Shown piece after piece: positions 53,236 through 62,387 of a stretch of DNA of 64,000 nucleotides. The translations under genes were made by a program, and so were the position numbers. The stretch's first letter is position 1, and each line of letters opens with the position of its first letter. The notes beneath the pieces are model-generated. The model was given only the letters and a program-made list of their open reading frames with translations, ran no database searches and was not told the DNA's origin. The stretch is from HXMU1420-13 sp963691715 (GTDB lineage: Bacteria; Bacteroidota; Rhodothermia; Balneolales; Balneolaceae), in assembly GCA_963691715.1 (NCBI GenBank), contig OY829281.1:1860001-1924000 (forward strand). The letters run 5' to 3'.

Positions 53236-53964
53236 CTATAGTGCTCCAAATAAACTTCTCATTTTTATCGCCCAGACGCGCCACATAGCTTCTCGCATAA
53301 TTTTTTTCGACATTTTGGAAACTCCTTCTTCTCTTTCTCTAAAAATAATAGAAATTTCTTTGAGTTTAAATCCTGCTTTCCAAGCTCTGAAGTGTAGCTC
53401 TATTTGAAAAGCATAGCCATTTGATTTTACTCTGTCTAATGAAATATTTTCAATTACATTCCGATGGATACATTTAAATCCTGCTGTGGTATCTAAAATC
53501 GGCATTCCAGTAATTGTTCTGGCATAAATGTTAGCCCCATATGATAGTATTAATCTACTGAGAGGCCAATTTATAATACTTATACCATCACAATATCGAG
53601 AACCAATTACTAAATCTGCAGTTCCTTTTTTTACTTCGTTGATAAGTCTTGGTACATCTTGTGGATCATGGGAAAAATCGGCGTCCATTTCCACTACGTA
53701 TTCATATCCATAATCTAGTGCGTATTTAAATCCAGCAATATACGCCGTTCCTAGGCCCTGCTTTCCTTCTCTCACCATTAGATGAATACGACCTGGATAA
53801 ATTACTTTTTGATCTTTCACTATTTGTGCGGTTCCATCAGGAGATCCATCATCGACAACAAGCACATCGACCTCTTCCCTAAGCCCTACAAGTGCATGAA
53901 TCATTTTTTGGATATTACCAGCCTCATTATAAGTAGGAATTATAATCAGGGTTTTATTTACCAT
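53236..53964 (-). CDS. Polyprenol-phosphate mannose synthase-like glycosyltransferase (GT2)
   Basis: 242 residues: VNKTLIIIPTYNEAGNIQKM, VLVVDDGSPDGTAQIV, EMDADFSHDPQDVPRL (DxD donor site) and VIGSRY, typical of DPM1-like enzymes without a membrane tail. It would transfer mannose or glucose from the GDP-sugar to undecaprenyl phosphate on the cytoplasmic side, giving donors for GT-C enzymes such as the GT39-like protein at 23.0 kb. It starts 1 bp after the stop codon of the sugar-transferase gene. Confidence 0.87.
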   Translation of the reverse strand: MVNKTLIIIPTYNEAGNIQKMIHALVGLREEVDVLVVDDGSPDGTAQIVKDQKVIYPGRIHLMVREGKQGLGTAYIAGFKYALDYGYEYVVEMDADFSHDPQDVPRLINEVKKGTADLVIGSRYCDGISIINWPLSRLILSYGANIYARTITGMPILDTTAGFKCIHRNVIENISLDRVKSNGYAFQIELHFRAWKAGFKLKEISIIFREREEGVSKMSKKIMREAMWRVWAIKMRSLFGAL

Positions 53965-53965
53965 A

Positions 53966-55375
53966 TTATTGCCCCTTCCCTTTAATCATTGTAATTATGG
54001 TAGCAATAAGGATTTTCATATCCATTCGCAGTGAAATATTTTCTACATAATAAAGATCATATTTCGTCTTTTCTTTTACATCATCGAGAGACGAATCATA
54101 TTTCCACTTAACTTGTGCCCAACCAGTTATGCCTGGTCGAACTCTTAACCGTCTGGTATAGAGCGGTATTTTATGCTTAAACTGATCCACAAAATGTGGT
54201 CTTTCTGGTCTTGGCCCAACTAGGCTCATCGAACCTTTCAATACATTTATAACTTGAGGAAGTTCATCTAGTCTTAATCTACGAAGCCAATATCCCAACT
54301 TAGTTACTCTTGGATCATTCTCTGTAGCCCACATCGGGCCAGAAAGAGCTTCGGCATCATTGCGCATGGTGCGAAATTTATACATGGTAAATAGTTTACC
54401 CTTTCTTCCAACCCGTTGTTGAGCATAAATAATAGGCCCTTGAGAATCTATTTTTATAAGTATTGCAAGTACAATAAAAATGGGGGACCCAAAAATTATC
54501 ACTGCGAAACAAACACTTATATCTAATAAACGTTTAATTATTCGTTCCCAAAAAGGCATTGATTGTGGTGATATTTCAATAAATGGCAAGCCAAAAATCT
54601 GATTAGTTTTATTTAGACCGCTCACTAATTGGTAAAAATCGGGTAGCAACTTTAACGTAATTTCTGGTTGATCAATCTTTGAAATAACTTGCACAAGATC
54701 TCCTCTACGATCAGGCTCAATAGCTACTAACACATCCTGTATTTTGTTATCACTTATGATAGAATCGATGTCATCTAAATGTCCGATAACCATATTCTCT
54801 TCGATTCCAACCTCAGGATCTAACTTTTTACCATTAAGTTGAACATATCCCATTACATCCATACCTAAGGTTTTATTTCGCATTAAATCATCATATGCGA
54901 CTTTTGCATTATGCCCAGTGCCAACAATTACCGTTCTATGAAGGCCTTTTCCTCTTCGAGCATAGAATTTTTGCACAGTTCTAATTAAAAAACGATTAAC
55001 ACTGGTCAGAGAAAATATATATACCCAGTATATTAAAAGAATTGAATTCTCAATATCAAAAGGCTCCTTCACACTAAGGTCGAGAACAACCAAAAGTATT
55101 ACTGCCCCAATTATGCTTGACTTAAACACTTTAAAAAATTCGTCGAGCCTAGAAACTAAATATAATTTTTTATATAACCCTGAAAGAACGAATATTACAC
55201 ACCAAGAGAGGCTTAAGAGAATACCAGCAGAAACAAAATTTATATCTACATGACGTAAATGCATATTAACTGATTCTGTATGCAAATAATGGAATACAAA
55301 CCAGCCGGCAAGCACTATGAGAAAATCCATAATGCTTGTAAAAATTACTTCTTGGTATCGCTTAATGCTATTCAA
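53966..55375 (-). CDS. Polyprenyl glycosylphosphotransferase (WcaJ/WbaP-like)
   Basis: 469 residues. Four N-terminal membrane segments, a CoA-binding-like Rossmann part (IVGTGHNAKVAYDDL), then the bacterial sugar-transferase domain: KRLLDISVCFAVIIFGSP, YKFRTM, RLDELPQ, LKGSMSLVGPRPERP and RPGITGWAQV. It starts exopolysaccharide or O-antigen repeats by placing a hexose-1-phosphate on undecaprenyl phosphate. All catalytic motifs are intact, unlike the related domain in the fusion protein at 56.6 kb. Confidence 0.92.
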   Translation of the reverse strand: MNSIKRYQEVIFTSIMDFLIVLAGWFVFHYLHTESVNMHLRHVDINFVSAGILLSLSWCVIFVLSGLYKKLYLVSRLDEFFKVFKSSIIGAVILLVVLDLSVKEPFDIENSILLIYWVYIFSLTSVNRFLIRTVQKFYARRGKGLHRTVIVGTGHNAKVAYDDLMRNKTLGMDVMGYVQLNGKKLDPEVGIEENMVIGHLDDIDSIISDNKIQDVLVAIEPDRRGDLVQVISKIDQPEITLKLLPDFYQLVSGLNKTNQIFGLPFIEISPQSMPFWERIIKRLLDISVCFAVIIFGSPIFIVLAILIKIDSQGPIIYAQQRVGRKGKLFTMYKFRTMRNDAEALSGPMWATENDPRVTKLGYWLRRLRLDELPQVINVLKGSMSLVGPRPERPHFVDQFKHKIPLYTRRLRVRPGITGWAQVKWKYDSSLDDVKEKTKYDLYYVENISLRMDMKILIATIITMIKGKGQ

Positions 55376-55460
55376 TAAATTCAGTGTGAATGATTAAATT
55401 ACAAACAATCAAAATACTGAATTTTCAATTCTCAGCATAACTAAGTCAAAACTTCTTCAT

Positions 55461-56588
55461 TTGTATACATTAACAAAAAATTGCTCTTCTACCAAAGCAC
55501 GATTAGGCTCTCTTACTACAGATCATGGCGTTATTAAAACCCCTATTTTTATGCCTGTTGGAACCCTAGCAACCGTTAAAGCAGTGTCTCAAGATCAATT
55601 GATAAAAAAAATTAAAGCTCAGATCATCTTAGGTAATACGTATCACCTGTATTTGCGACCTGGAAATACTATCATTAAAAATGCTGGTGGATTACATTCT
55701 TTTATGGAGTGGGAGCTTCCCATTTTGACTGATTCTGGCGGATATCAAATTTTTTCTCTAGCTAACAATCGAACACTTGAAGAGGAAGGTGCTAAATTCA
55801 AAAGTCATATCGATGGAAGTTCGCATTGGTTTACTCCTGAAAATGTGGTTGATACACAACGAACACTAGGGTCAGACATAATGATGATTCTTGATGAGTG
55901 CCCTCCTTATCCCTCTTCCTATGAGTATGCTAAAAAATCGATGGAATTAACACACCGGTGGGCTAAACGCGGACGATCACATTTTTTGGAAACCCAACCA
56001 CACTACAGTCATAAACAATTTCAATTTGGAATTGTTCAAGGTGGAACTTTCCCAGATTTAAGAAAACAATCTTCGGAATTTATGTCAGACCTAGACTTTG
56101 AAGGCATTGCCATTGGCGGTCTTAGTGTTGGGGAACCTATTCCGCTCTTATATGAGATGACTGATATAAACACAGATAGCTTACCAAGTGATAAAGCAAG
56201 ATATTTGATGGGGGTGGGAACTCCAGCAAATTTATTAGAGTGTGTAGCTCGAGGAATTGACATGTTCGATTGCGTTATGCCAACAAGAAATGCACGAAAT
56301 GGGATGGTTTTTACTCGTAATGGTCATGTTAACTTGAGAAATGCCAAATGGAAAGATCATCATCAAGTTTTAGACGAGGGATTCCCATCCGATCTAAGTA
56401 GTACATATTCTATGGCATATATTCATCACTTATTTAAGAATGATGAAATATTTGGCTTAAATCTAGCCTCTCAACATAATCTTACATTTTATTTATGGCT
56501 TATGAATGAAATAAGACATCATATTGAGAATGATACCTTTGCTGACTGGTATCCGAAGATGGTACAGCAGGTAGAACACAGAATTTAG
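55461..56588 (+). CDS. tgt: Queuine/preQ1 tRNA-ribosyltransferase lacking zinc-binding cysteines
   Basis: 375 residues. Catalytic blocks are intact: TDSGGYQIFSL (nucleophile Asp region), FGIVQGG, AIGGLSVGEP and FDCVMPTRNARNG. It exchanges guanine-34 for preQ1 in tRNA-Asp, Asn, His and Tyr. The zinc site differs: where enzymes such as E. coli Tgt have CxCxxC followed by YSRAY, this protein reads FPSDLSSTYSMAY, with Phe, Ser and Ser replacing all three cysteines; only the later His (ASQHN) remains. The start is TTG at 55461; no in-frame ATG exists nearby. Its end overlaps the convergent gene by 4 bp. Confidence 0.92.
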   Translation: MYTLTKNCSSTKARLGSLTTDHGVIKTPIFMPVGTLATVKAVSQDQLIKKIKAQIILGNTYHLYLRPGNTIIKNAGGLHSFMEWELPILTDSGGYQIFSLANNRTLEEEGAKFKSHIDGSSHWFTPENVVDTQRTLGSDIMMILDECPPYPSSYEYAKKSMELTHRWAKRGRSHFLETQPHYSHKQFQFGIVQGGTFPDLRKQSSEFMSDLDFEGIAIGGLSVGEPIPLLYEMTDINTDSLPSDKARYLMGVGTPANLLECVARGIDMFDCVMPTRNARNGMVFTRNGHVNLRNAKWKDHHQVLDEGFPSDLSSTYSMAYIHHLFKNDEIFGLNLASQHNLTFYLWLMNEIRHHIENDTFADWYPKMVQQVEHRI

Positions 56589-58654
56589 TTTTTACTTGCT
56601 TTTTCTAAGTGTTCGAGTACGGAATAGTTTGAAAATATCGATTTCACCATAATGTCGATATCTAACCAAAATGAATAATTTTGTAAATAATATAGTAAAT
56701 AATTGTCTGTGTCTGTTTCACTTAAAATTCTTGTTTGATGAATTTGAGCGTATCCCATAATACCAGGCTTTACTGAATAGGGCGCATTATTACTTTGTGT
56801 TAATGATGATCCTACAATGTGAATTTTCCCTAAAAATATATTCCATAGTAATAGTGCTTTGTTGTGTGCTTTATTCTCTAATATTGGAGCAATCAAGCGG
56901 ATGGGGCCGAATTCTTTTGCCTTTCCTCTTAAGTTAACATGGGCTATTATAATCAGGGGTGAAGTAAGTAAAACCATTGGTAGTGAAAAAAATATCTCTA
57001 CTAATCTTTTTGTCCATTGGCTTAATTTATTTGTGTAGGGAACATCAATATCAATTACAGGTATTTGCTCTAAATATTCGACATTAGATTTACCTAAAAT
57101 GAAGTCTTTAGAATCTGGTATTAATTTTAAAATAACTCGCTCATCTTGGAGCCTCGTTATGTGCTGAAGCATCACTTTATAGGAAATGGAATCTAATAAA
57201 AAGAATACTTGATCTACATTGTAAGCGCGAATTAAATCGCGTAGTTGAGGAAGTGAACCGATGTAATTTTCTGATTCATCATTCACTGCTACTACACCAA
57301 CAATATCATAATTCCAGTCGGGCCTTGAATAGATCTGTTTTTTTATGGGCATAGCAAATTCTTCAGATCCAACCAGTAGTATTTTTGAAGTTTTTATGCG
57401 ACCGGTTACCTTAGAACTGGTATTTCCAACATTAATCTGGATGAGTCGATTTATTAGAAATAATACTATCGCTGCGATCAACCCATAAATTAAAGCAAGT
57501 CTTGAAAAGGCTAAATTTCTTACAAAGAATGTAACCAAGGTAATACCAATATATGTCCCAAAAACAGCTTTAATCGCATTAGATATAGATGTTTTCTTAT
57601 TTTTAAATAAATTAAAAATACTTCCAGTTAAGATATAAAATATTGATGCCAGTACATTAATCCATAAATATTTCAAACTCTGGATATTAGTAAAGATTTC
57701 TATACTGAAGTTAAATCGTATTAAAAACCCCAAAATTACAGAAACATTTAGAAGAATTAAGTCTGTGGTTATCGATACTAGTGATCTAACATTATGTATT
57801 ACAAAAGAGATTAAGATTCGAATCCATATAGCTGTAAAAACCAATGAGCGAAAAACCTTGCTATAATTACTGCTGTAGTGCTTATCAAAAAATTGAAACA
57901 AAGCTTTATTAAATATTCGAACATATTTTAAATCTCCCTTTCTTGTACTTTCTCCTTTATAATGGATGATGGAGGTAGTCGGAACATATTCTATATAATA
58001 GTCTGTACTTTGAATTCTATAACATAGATCAATATCCTCACCATACATGAAAAATCGCTCATCAAATCCATTCAAAGACTTAAGAAGTTCAGTTCTCCAA
58101 AACATAAAACAACCAGAAAGTACCTCTATATGTGAGCTTTCGTTTTCGTCTAACCAACCTAAGTAATAACTTCCAAACACTTTGCTTTTGGGAAAAAGTG
58201 TATTTAGTCCTAGCACTTTATTTATTGCTGTATTTATTGTTGGTATTGAGCGCTTGGATTCAGGTGCAAAAGTACCATCAGGATTAAGAATTTTACAGCC
58301 ACTAGCCCCACACTTCAAATTATGGCGCATATGGTTAACCATTATTTCAAGTGTATCTTCACTAACCAACGTGTCGGGGTTTATGATCAGAGTGAATTCC
58401 CCTCTGGCTTGCATAATGGCTTGATTATTAGCGACACCAAACCCAACATTCTCTTTATTTTCAATGTAAATTACATCTTCATATCGTGCCCTTAAATAAT
58501 CTACCGAATTGTCTTGTGAATCATTATCAACTACAAAGATCTCTAGATTAAAATCAGCCTGTGCTTTTTTTAAGGAATTTAGAAGGTTAGCGATATATTC
58601 TTTCACTTTATAGTTAACAATAACTATCGATATATCAATTTTTTTACTTTTCAA
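56585..58654 (-). CDS. Fusion of GT2 glycosyltransferase and degenerate sugar-transferase domain
   Basis: 689 residues. Residues 1-280 are a GT2 rhamnosyltransferase-like enzyme: DISIVIVNYKVKEYIANLL, FVVDNDSQDNS, IINPDTL (DxD-like) and RFFMYGEDIDLCYR. Five or so membrane helices follow (about 280-410). The C-terminal 270 residues resemble a polyprenyl glycosylphosphotransferase: LVGSEEFAMPIKKQI, RLVEIFFSLPMVLLTSP, HIVGSSLTQSN, KPGIMGYAQIHQTR. The catalytic YKFRTM and DELPQ motifs are missing, so this half is probably non-catalytic or altered. It follows the PorZ-like gene by 12 bp. Confidence 0.8.
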   Translation of the reverse strand: MKSKKIDISIVIVNYKVKEYIANLLNSLKKAQADFNLEIFVVDNDSQDNSVDYLRARYEDVIYIENKENVGFGVANNQAIMQARGEFTLIINPDTLVSEDTLEIMVNHMRHNLKCGASGCKILNPDGTFAPESKRSIPTINTAINKVLGLNTLFPKSKVFGSYYLGWLDENESSHIEVLSGCFMFWRTELLKSLNGFDERFFMYGEDIDLCYRIQSTDYYIEYVPTTSIIHYKGESTRKGDLKYVRIFNKALFQFFDKHYSSNYSKVFRSLVFTAIWIRILISFVIHNVRSLVSITTDLILLNVSVILGFLIRFNFSIEIFTNIQSLKYLWINVLASIFYILTGSIFNLFKNKKTSISNAIKAVFGTYIGITLVTFFVRNLAFSRLALIYGLIAAIVLFLINRLIQINVGNTSSKVTGRIKTSKILLVGSEEFAMPIKKQIYSRPDWNYDIVGVVAVNDESENYIGSLPQLRDLIRAYNVDQVFFLLDSISYKVMLQHITRLQDERVILKLIPDSKDFILGKSNVEYLEQIPVIDIDVPYTNKLSQWTKRLVEIFFSLPMVLLTSPLIIIAHVNLRGKAKEFGPIRLIAPILENKAHNKALLLWNIFLGKIHIVGSSLTQSNNAPYSVKPGIMGYAQIHQTRILSETDTDNYLLYYLQNYSFWLDIDIMVKSIFSNYSVLEHLEKASKN

Positions 58655-58666
58655 GATGCACCATTA

Positions 58667-60985
58667 TTAACGGATGATCACTATTTTTCCTATTCCTTTT
58701 TCAGAGCCATTATCAGCTATTGCGACTACAAAATATACACCAGAAGAAAGCTCTTTTCCATATTCATCTAGGCCATCCCAGCTATGCCTCCCTCCTTTGG
58801 TTTGAAAACTATTAAATACTGAGCCATCCACTCCAACAATTTTAATCGTTGTTTGATCACTTAGATCATCTATAATTACTTCATCATGCTTTGAATAAAC
58901 AAAAGGATTAGGATAAACCTTAAGATCTCGCAAAGTATTCACCGGTTTTTTTGCCGTTTCAACCAAACTTATAAGTCCAAGGTCGGTTGATATGTACACT
59001 ACACCACGTTCGTTGTCAATGGTTATATCTTCAATATTGTTAGAAATAAGTGGACTATTTTCTGCTGTAAATCTTGCTATTATTTCACTTCCATCTTCAT
59101 TTAAAAGCCATATACCTTGATTCACACTCCCTACCCATTTTTGATTTGCACTATTCACTGCGATAGATGAGACATTAATATCTCTCAACAAAAATCTTGA
59201 AGTTGCCGACGTGTCAGCATTAATGAGCCATTGAGCGGTATACTCACTGGGATTATTAGTGCTTACAATAAAATCTGGGAATATGAATCTTGCTATACCT
59301 CTCTCAGTGCCAATCCAAATTTCACCATTTTTATCTTCAGCAATGGCTATCACGTTATTATCTGGTAAATTCCCTTCATCTACAGATAGGGTTAATTTTC
59401 TATAAGTATCGTCACTTTCATCAAACACATTCTGACCTGTATCGATGATCAGTAATCCTTTCCCATTATTGCTTACATCAATCAATGGAATCCAAAGTTT
59501 ATTCTTTGAATCTACAAATAAACGAAAATATAGCTCATCATTATTAATTGGTAATGAGGAAAAATGTGTCCATTCGTCTGATTCTTTTGAATAAACATTT
59601 AAAGGTAAATCTGATAAAAAACTTATTACCCACGTGTTATTGAAAGAATCCGTATCAATACCAGAAATAACAATATAACTACTATTTGCAGATATCCCTG
59701 TGAAATCAGAGTTGGTGGTATCAAAAACCCTAATTTCGTTATTTAATCTAGAATGTATTGCTATTCCATCTCCCCAACTTCCTATAAAATAATCATCATC
59801 TGTAATATCTATGGTATATGCCATTGCATAGGAAAATTCATCGAGAGTTGTATTCGTATTCCTATTATAATTTTCCCACCCATTATTGTAGATATAATAC
59901 CCTCTAATGCTATTAAAAGGATCAGACTGCGGGAATTGGGATGTTGAACTCGCTAGTAGAATGCCATCTTTATACTCTGTTTCGCTAAAAAAATTTAAAT
60001 AGGGCCCTGAGGGGTTAAAAATTTGACTAGATGATGTTAACTCAATTAATCCATTCTCTCTTGTACCTATAAGTAGGTCGCTATTAATGCTTCTTATCGT
60101 TGTGATATTTTCCTTGTCAGACACAAAAATATCCGTAGTTTCATTGTTTTCAGAAATACTTTGAATCTTATTTATATTCCCTATAAGAATTTCGTCCTCA
60201 TACGATTCTAAAATACTAGGATTATTTAAAGGCTGGTTATCTAACACTTTCCACGCTCCATTATTCCAGGAATACAAAGAGTCATCAGATATTGCCAATA
60301 AGAAGGTATTACTTTCTTCCACTTCAGTGACCTCCAAATTATTACTTTCTGACAGTTTTTTTGTATTCCATTCATTAGCATCTACTAAATTTGAGGAACT
60401 TAATGCAGAAGCTATCCCTTGAGAAGTAGCCACAAATATTGAATCATCATAGAAGGTCACATCATATACGGTAGAACCTCTTGGAAATTCACCAATGTTT
60501 AAATAGCTATTCGTTACATATAACTGGTTTCTATCGAAAACTACAACCCCAAAATCGGTTGCTACCACTAATTCATTGTGTTGTAATTCAAAATGGTTAA
60601 TCATTTTTGAGGTAAATTCATTAACTCTTGCTATGTCATCAATTTTTTCAAACGACTGATTATCTACATTAAAAACATCAATTACACCATCGGTATATGC
60701 TATAATTAATCGGTTATTTAATTTATCGAAAATTGATTCAATAGCATCCAATCGATGCATTCCATCAATGGTAGTGTACCTACTAATAATGATATCATCT
60801 TCGACTACAAATAAGCCCCCTTTAGTTAAGACATAATAGGTATTAACATTATCAAAACTAACAGAATTAATGGTGGAGTATGAACTGTAGATTTCCCAAT
60901 CACCAATAGATTGAGCATGCAAAGGTGGATGAATAGCAAAGACAAAAGAACTATAGAGTACTGCTTTTAGGAATTTTTGAATCAT
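58667..60985 (-). CDS. porZ: PorZ-like double beta-propeller protein (type IX secretion surface component)
   Basis: 772 residues, close to the length of Porphyromonas PorZ. A signal peptide (LYSSFVFAIHPPLHAQ) leads into IGDWEIYSSYSTINSV and propeller blades such as TYYVLTKGGLFVVED and NGEIWIGTERGIARFIFPD (regulator-propeller type). The C-terminus (YPNPFVYSKHDEVII, HSWDGLDEYGKELSSGVYFV) is a FlgD/T9SS type A sorting-like tip. PorZ takes part in the LPS-attachment complex of type IX secretion. It precedes the GT2 fusion gene, fitting a link to surface polysaccharide. Orthology rests on architecture only. Confidence 0.75.
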   Translation of the reverse strand: MIQKFLKAVLYSSFVFAIHPPLHAQSIGDWEIYSSYSTINSVSFDNVNTYYVLTKGGLFVVEDDIIISRYTTIDGMHRLDAIESIFDKLNNRLIIAYTDGVIDVFNVDNQSFEKIDDIARVNEFTSKMINHFELQHNELVVATDFGVVVFDRNQLYVTNSYLNIGEFPRGSTVYDVTFYDDSIFVATSQGIASALSSSNLVDANEWNTKKLSESNNLEVTEVEESNTFLLAISDDSLYSWNNGAWKVLDNQPLNNPSILESYEDEILIGNINKIQSISENNETTDIFVSDKENITTIRSINSDLLIGTRENGLIELTSSSQIFNPSGPYLNFFSETEYKDGILLASSTSQFPQSDPFNSIRGYYIYNNGWENYNRNTNTTLDEFSYAMAYTIDITDDDYFIGSWGDGIAIHSRLNNEIRVFDTTNSDFTGISANSSYIVISGIDTDSFNNTWVISFLSDLPLNVYSKESDEWTHFSSLPINNDELYFRLFVDSKNKLWIPLIDVSNNGKGLLIIDTGQNVFDESDDTYRKLTLSVDEGNLPDNNVIAIAEDKNGEIWIGTERGIARFIFPDFIVSTNNPSEYTAQWLINADTSATSRFLLRDINVSSIAVNSANQKWVGSVNQGIWLLNEDGSEIIARFTAENSPLISNNIEDITIDNERGVVYISTDLGLISLVETAKKPVNTLRDLKVYPNPFVYSKHDEVIIDDLSDQTTIKIVGVDGSVFNSFQTKGGRHSWDGLDEYGKELSSGVYFVVAIADNGSEKGIGKIVIIR

Positions 60986-61074
60986 TAAATGGACACTACG
61001 TTGTTGTTAAGATCGTAGCTATTTGCATGCTTTATAACTTTGTTTGTTAAATAATAAGAATTATTCCTTTATAT

Positions 61075-61168
61075 AAACAAAAAAACCCCGATCTAAGGAA
61101 GACGAGGTTTTAAAAAAGGGAGAGGCGGCGACCTACTCTACTGCTGTTGCAGTACCATCGGCGCTGCA
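61075..61168 (-). repeat. Duplicate of the 5S rRNA 3' end plus terminator
   Basis: 94 bp that match 62342-62436 with two substitutions and one missing A: the terminator stem with its A/T tract, followed by about 50 bp of the 5S 3' part up to GCGCTGCA. The match stops there, so the copy is a fragment and no functional 5S RNA. The terminator hairpin has one G-to-A change in its stem. It sits just behind the last gene of the cassette and could end its transcript. Confidence 0.88.
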
Positions 61169-61180
61169 GATACAAGATTA

Positions 61181-61903
61181 CTAATTTATCATTTCTTGAA
61201 GTTGCAAAATAGAATAATTTATAGTCTCTTTTTTGGTTTGAGTACTATTTTTTTTCTGAGAACAATGTACACAATTATCGGAATCATCTAATTGATACCA
61301 TCTTTTTGCATTTTCTACTGCCTTTCTGGCATATTGATTCATATCATTCTGATCAATAAAATCTGACAAAACTAAAAGATTCAAAAACATCATATCCGCG
61401 TTTGGATTACCTGTTTCTGCTAGCAGTGAAGTTCCATACTCAAGTAGCTCCATATCGATATAGTCTAATGAATACGAACTAAAACTATTGATTATGTCAT
61501 CTTGATAAATAAAACCATCAAATGTTTTTGTCTGTATATTCATTGCTACCATCTGTTTAGCTAGCAATACATGTGGTGTAGTCTCATCAAATTCAAAGAA
61601 AAATTCTTTTGCTTCTTTAATAAATTTAGCTTTATTGTCTGCCATATCCGTACCCTTATTTAGTATCTTAGATGAAAGAGCAATTGCTTTTAAAGTGATT
61701 TTTTCACTTTTCGATCTTATGTAAAGCTGTTCCTTTTCAGGAAATAAACCCCATCTCAAAGTATCTAATCCTTCAAGAGAACTCGACATCGGATAATTAA
61801 CTTTATTATACCCAAAATTTTCTAAGAACTGGTTTTCAATTTCTGATTCTTTTTCATTAGTACAAGCAAAAAATAAAATTATTGCCATCAGACACTTTTT
61901 CAT
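61181..61903 (-). CDS. Hypothetical lipoprotein of the 5S-flanked cassette
   Basis: 240 residues with a lipobox (AIILFFAC), so membrane-anchored outside the cytoplasm. The rest is helical and acidic, with a CVHC motif near the C-terminus (DDSDNCVHCSQKK) that could bind metal or form a disulfide. No family recognised. It follows the small 4-Cys protein by 41 bp and lies between the two copies of the 5S end. Confidence 0.6.
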   Translation of the reverse strand: MKKCLMAIILFFACTNEKESEIENQFLENFGYNKVNYPMSSSLEGLDTLRWGLFPEKEQLYIRSKSEKITLKAIALSSKILNKGTDMADNKAKFIKEAKEFFFEFDETTPHVLLAKQMVAMNIQTKTFDGFIYQDDIINSFSSYSLDYIDMELLEYGTSLLAETGNPNADMMFLNLLVLSDFIDQNDMNQYARKAVENAKRWYQLDDSDNCVHCSQKKNSTQTKKETINYSILQLQEMIN

Positions 61904-61944
61904 ATTCTAATCTTAATTTTGTTATTGTTAATTACCGATTTAAA

Positions 61945-62169
61945 TTAATAGTACATATCTCCAGGACACTCACCAAAAGAACCACTACCGTAATATATAA
62001 GACCATCATCGCAATTTATATAGGCATCTCCTGTACCATTTCCGTTATCCACAATATAATAATCGCAACCATTAGCACGAAAATGGCATACTCCTGCAGC
62101 TAACAAAGAAACAAAAGTCAAATTCGTTATTATTACAAAAACCAAAATAACTAATATTTTTTTCTTCAT
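61945..62169 (-). CDS. Small secreted cysteine- and glycine-rich protein
   Basis: 74 residues: a signal peptide (KKKILVILVFVIITNLTFVS, then LLAAG) and a mature part of about 48 residues with four cysteines (VCHF, NGCDYY, NCDDG, GECPG), Gly- and Tyr-rich. No family recognised; the size and pattern resemble small exported peptides of Bacteroidota. First gene of the two-gene cassette; a stem-loop (62203-62238, ten pairs with one mismatch) lies in its leader. Confidence 0.55.
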   Translation of the reverse strand: MKKKILVILVFVIITNLTFVSLLAAGVCHFRANGCDYYIVDNGNGTGDAYINCDDGLIYYGSGSFGECPGDMYY

Positions 62170-62202
62170 TTTATTCTATGCTTTAATTACGATTATAATT
62201 GT

Positions 62203-62238
62203 GTTGGAGAAGAATTTGCTCTGCTCATCTTATCCAAC
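62203..62238. other. Stem-loop in the leader of the small secreted protein
   Basis: GTTGGAGAAG at 62203 pairs with CTTATCCAAC at 62229-62238 with one mismatch around a 16-nt loop. It lies 34 bp upstream of the 74-residue gene. It could be an mRNA leader structure or an end of the inserted DNA. The remaining sequence up to 62341 is AT-rich with an A12 run and no gene. Confidence 0.4.
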
Positions 62239-62344
62239 ATAAAAAAAAAAAACGAAATCAAAATTTTCTTAGCTCTAATATATTGGTACTGAATTTGATG
62301 AATGTAAGTAGATAATAACTAACTCACGTGGCAGATATTATAAA

Positions 62345-62377
62345 CAAAAAAACCCCGATCTAAGGAAGACGGGGTTT
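62345..62377 (-). terminator. Rho-independent terminator of the rRNA operon
   Basis: On the minus strand, AAACCCCG pairs perfectly with CGGGGTTT around a 12-nt loop and continues into a T-run. It lies about 10 bp behind the 5S 3' end. Confidence 0.9.
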
Positions 62378-62387
62378 TAAAAAAAGG

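Noticed and set aside
61075..61168. A second 5S rRNA gene
   Set aside because: Only about 50 bp of the 3' part is present; the 5' half and the closing stem are missing.
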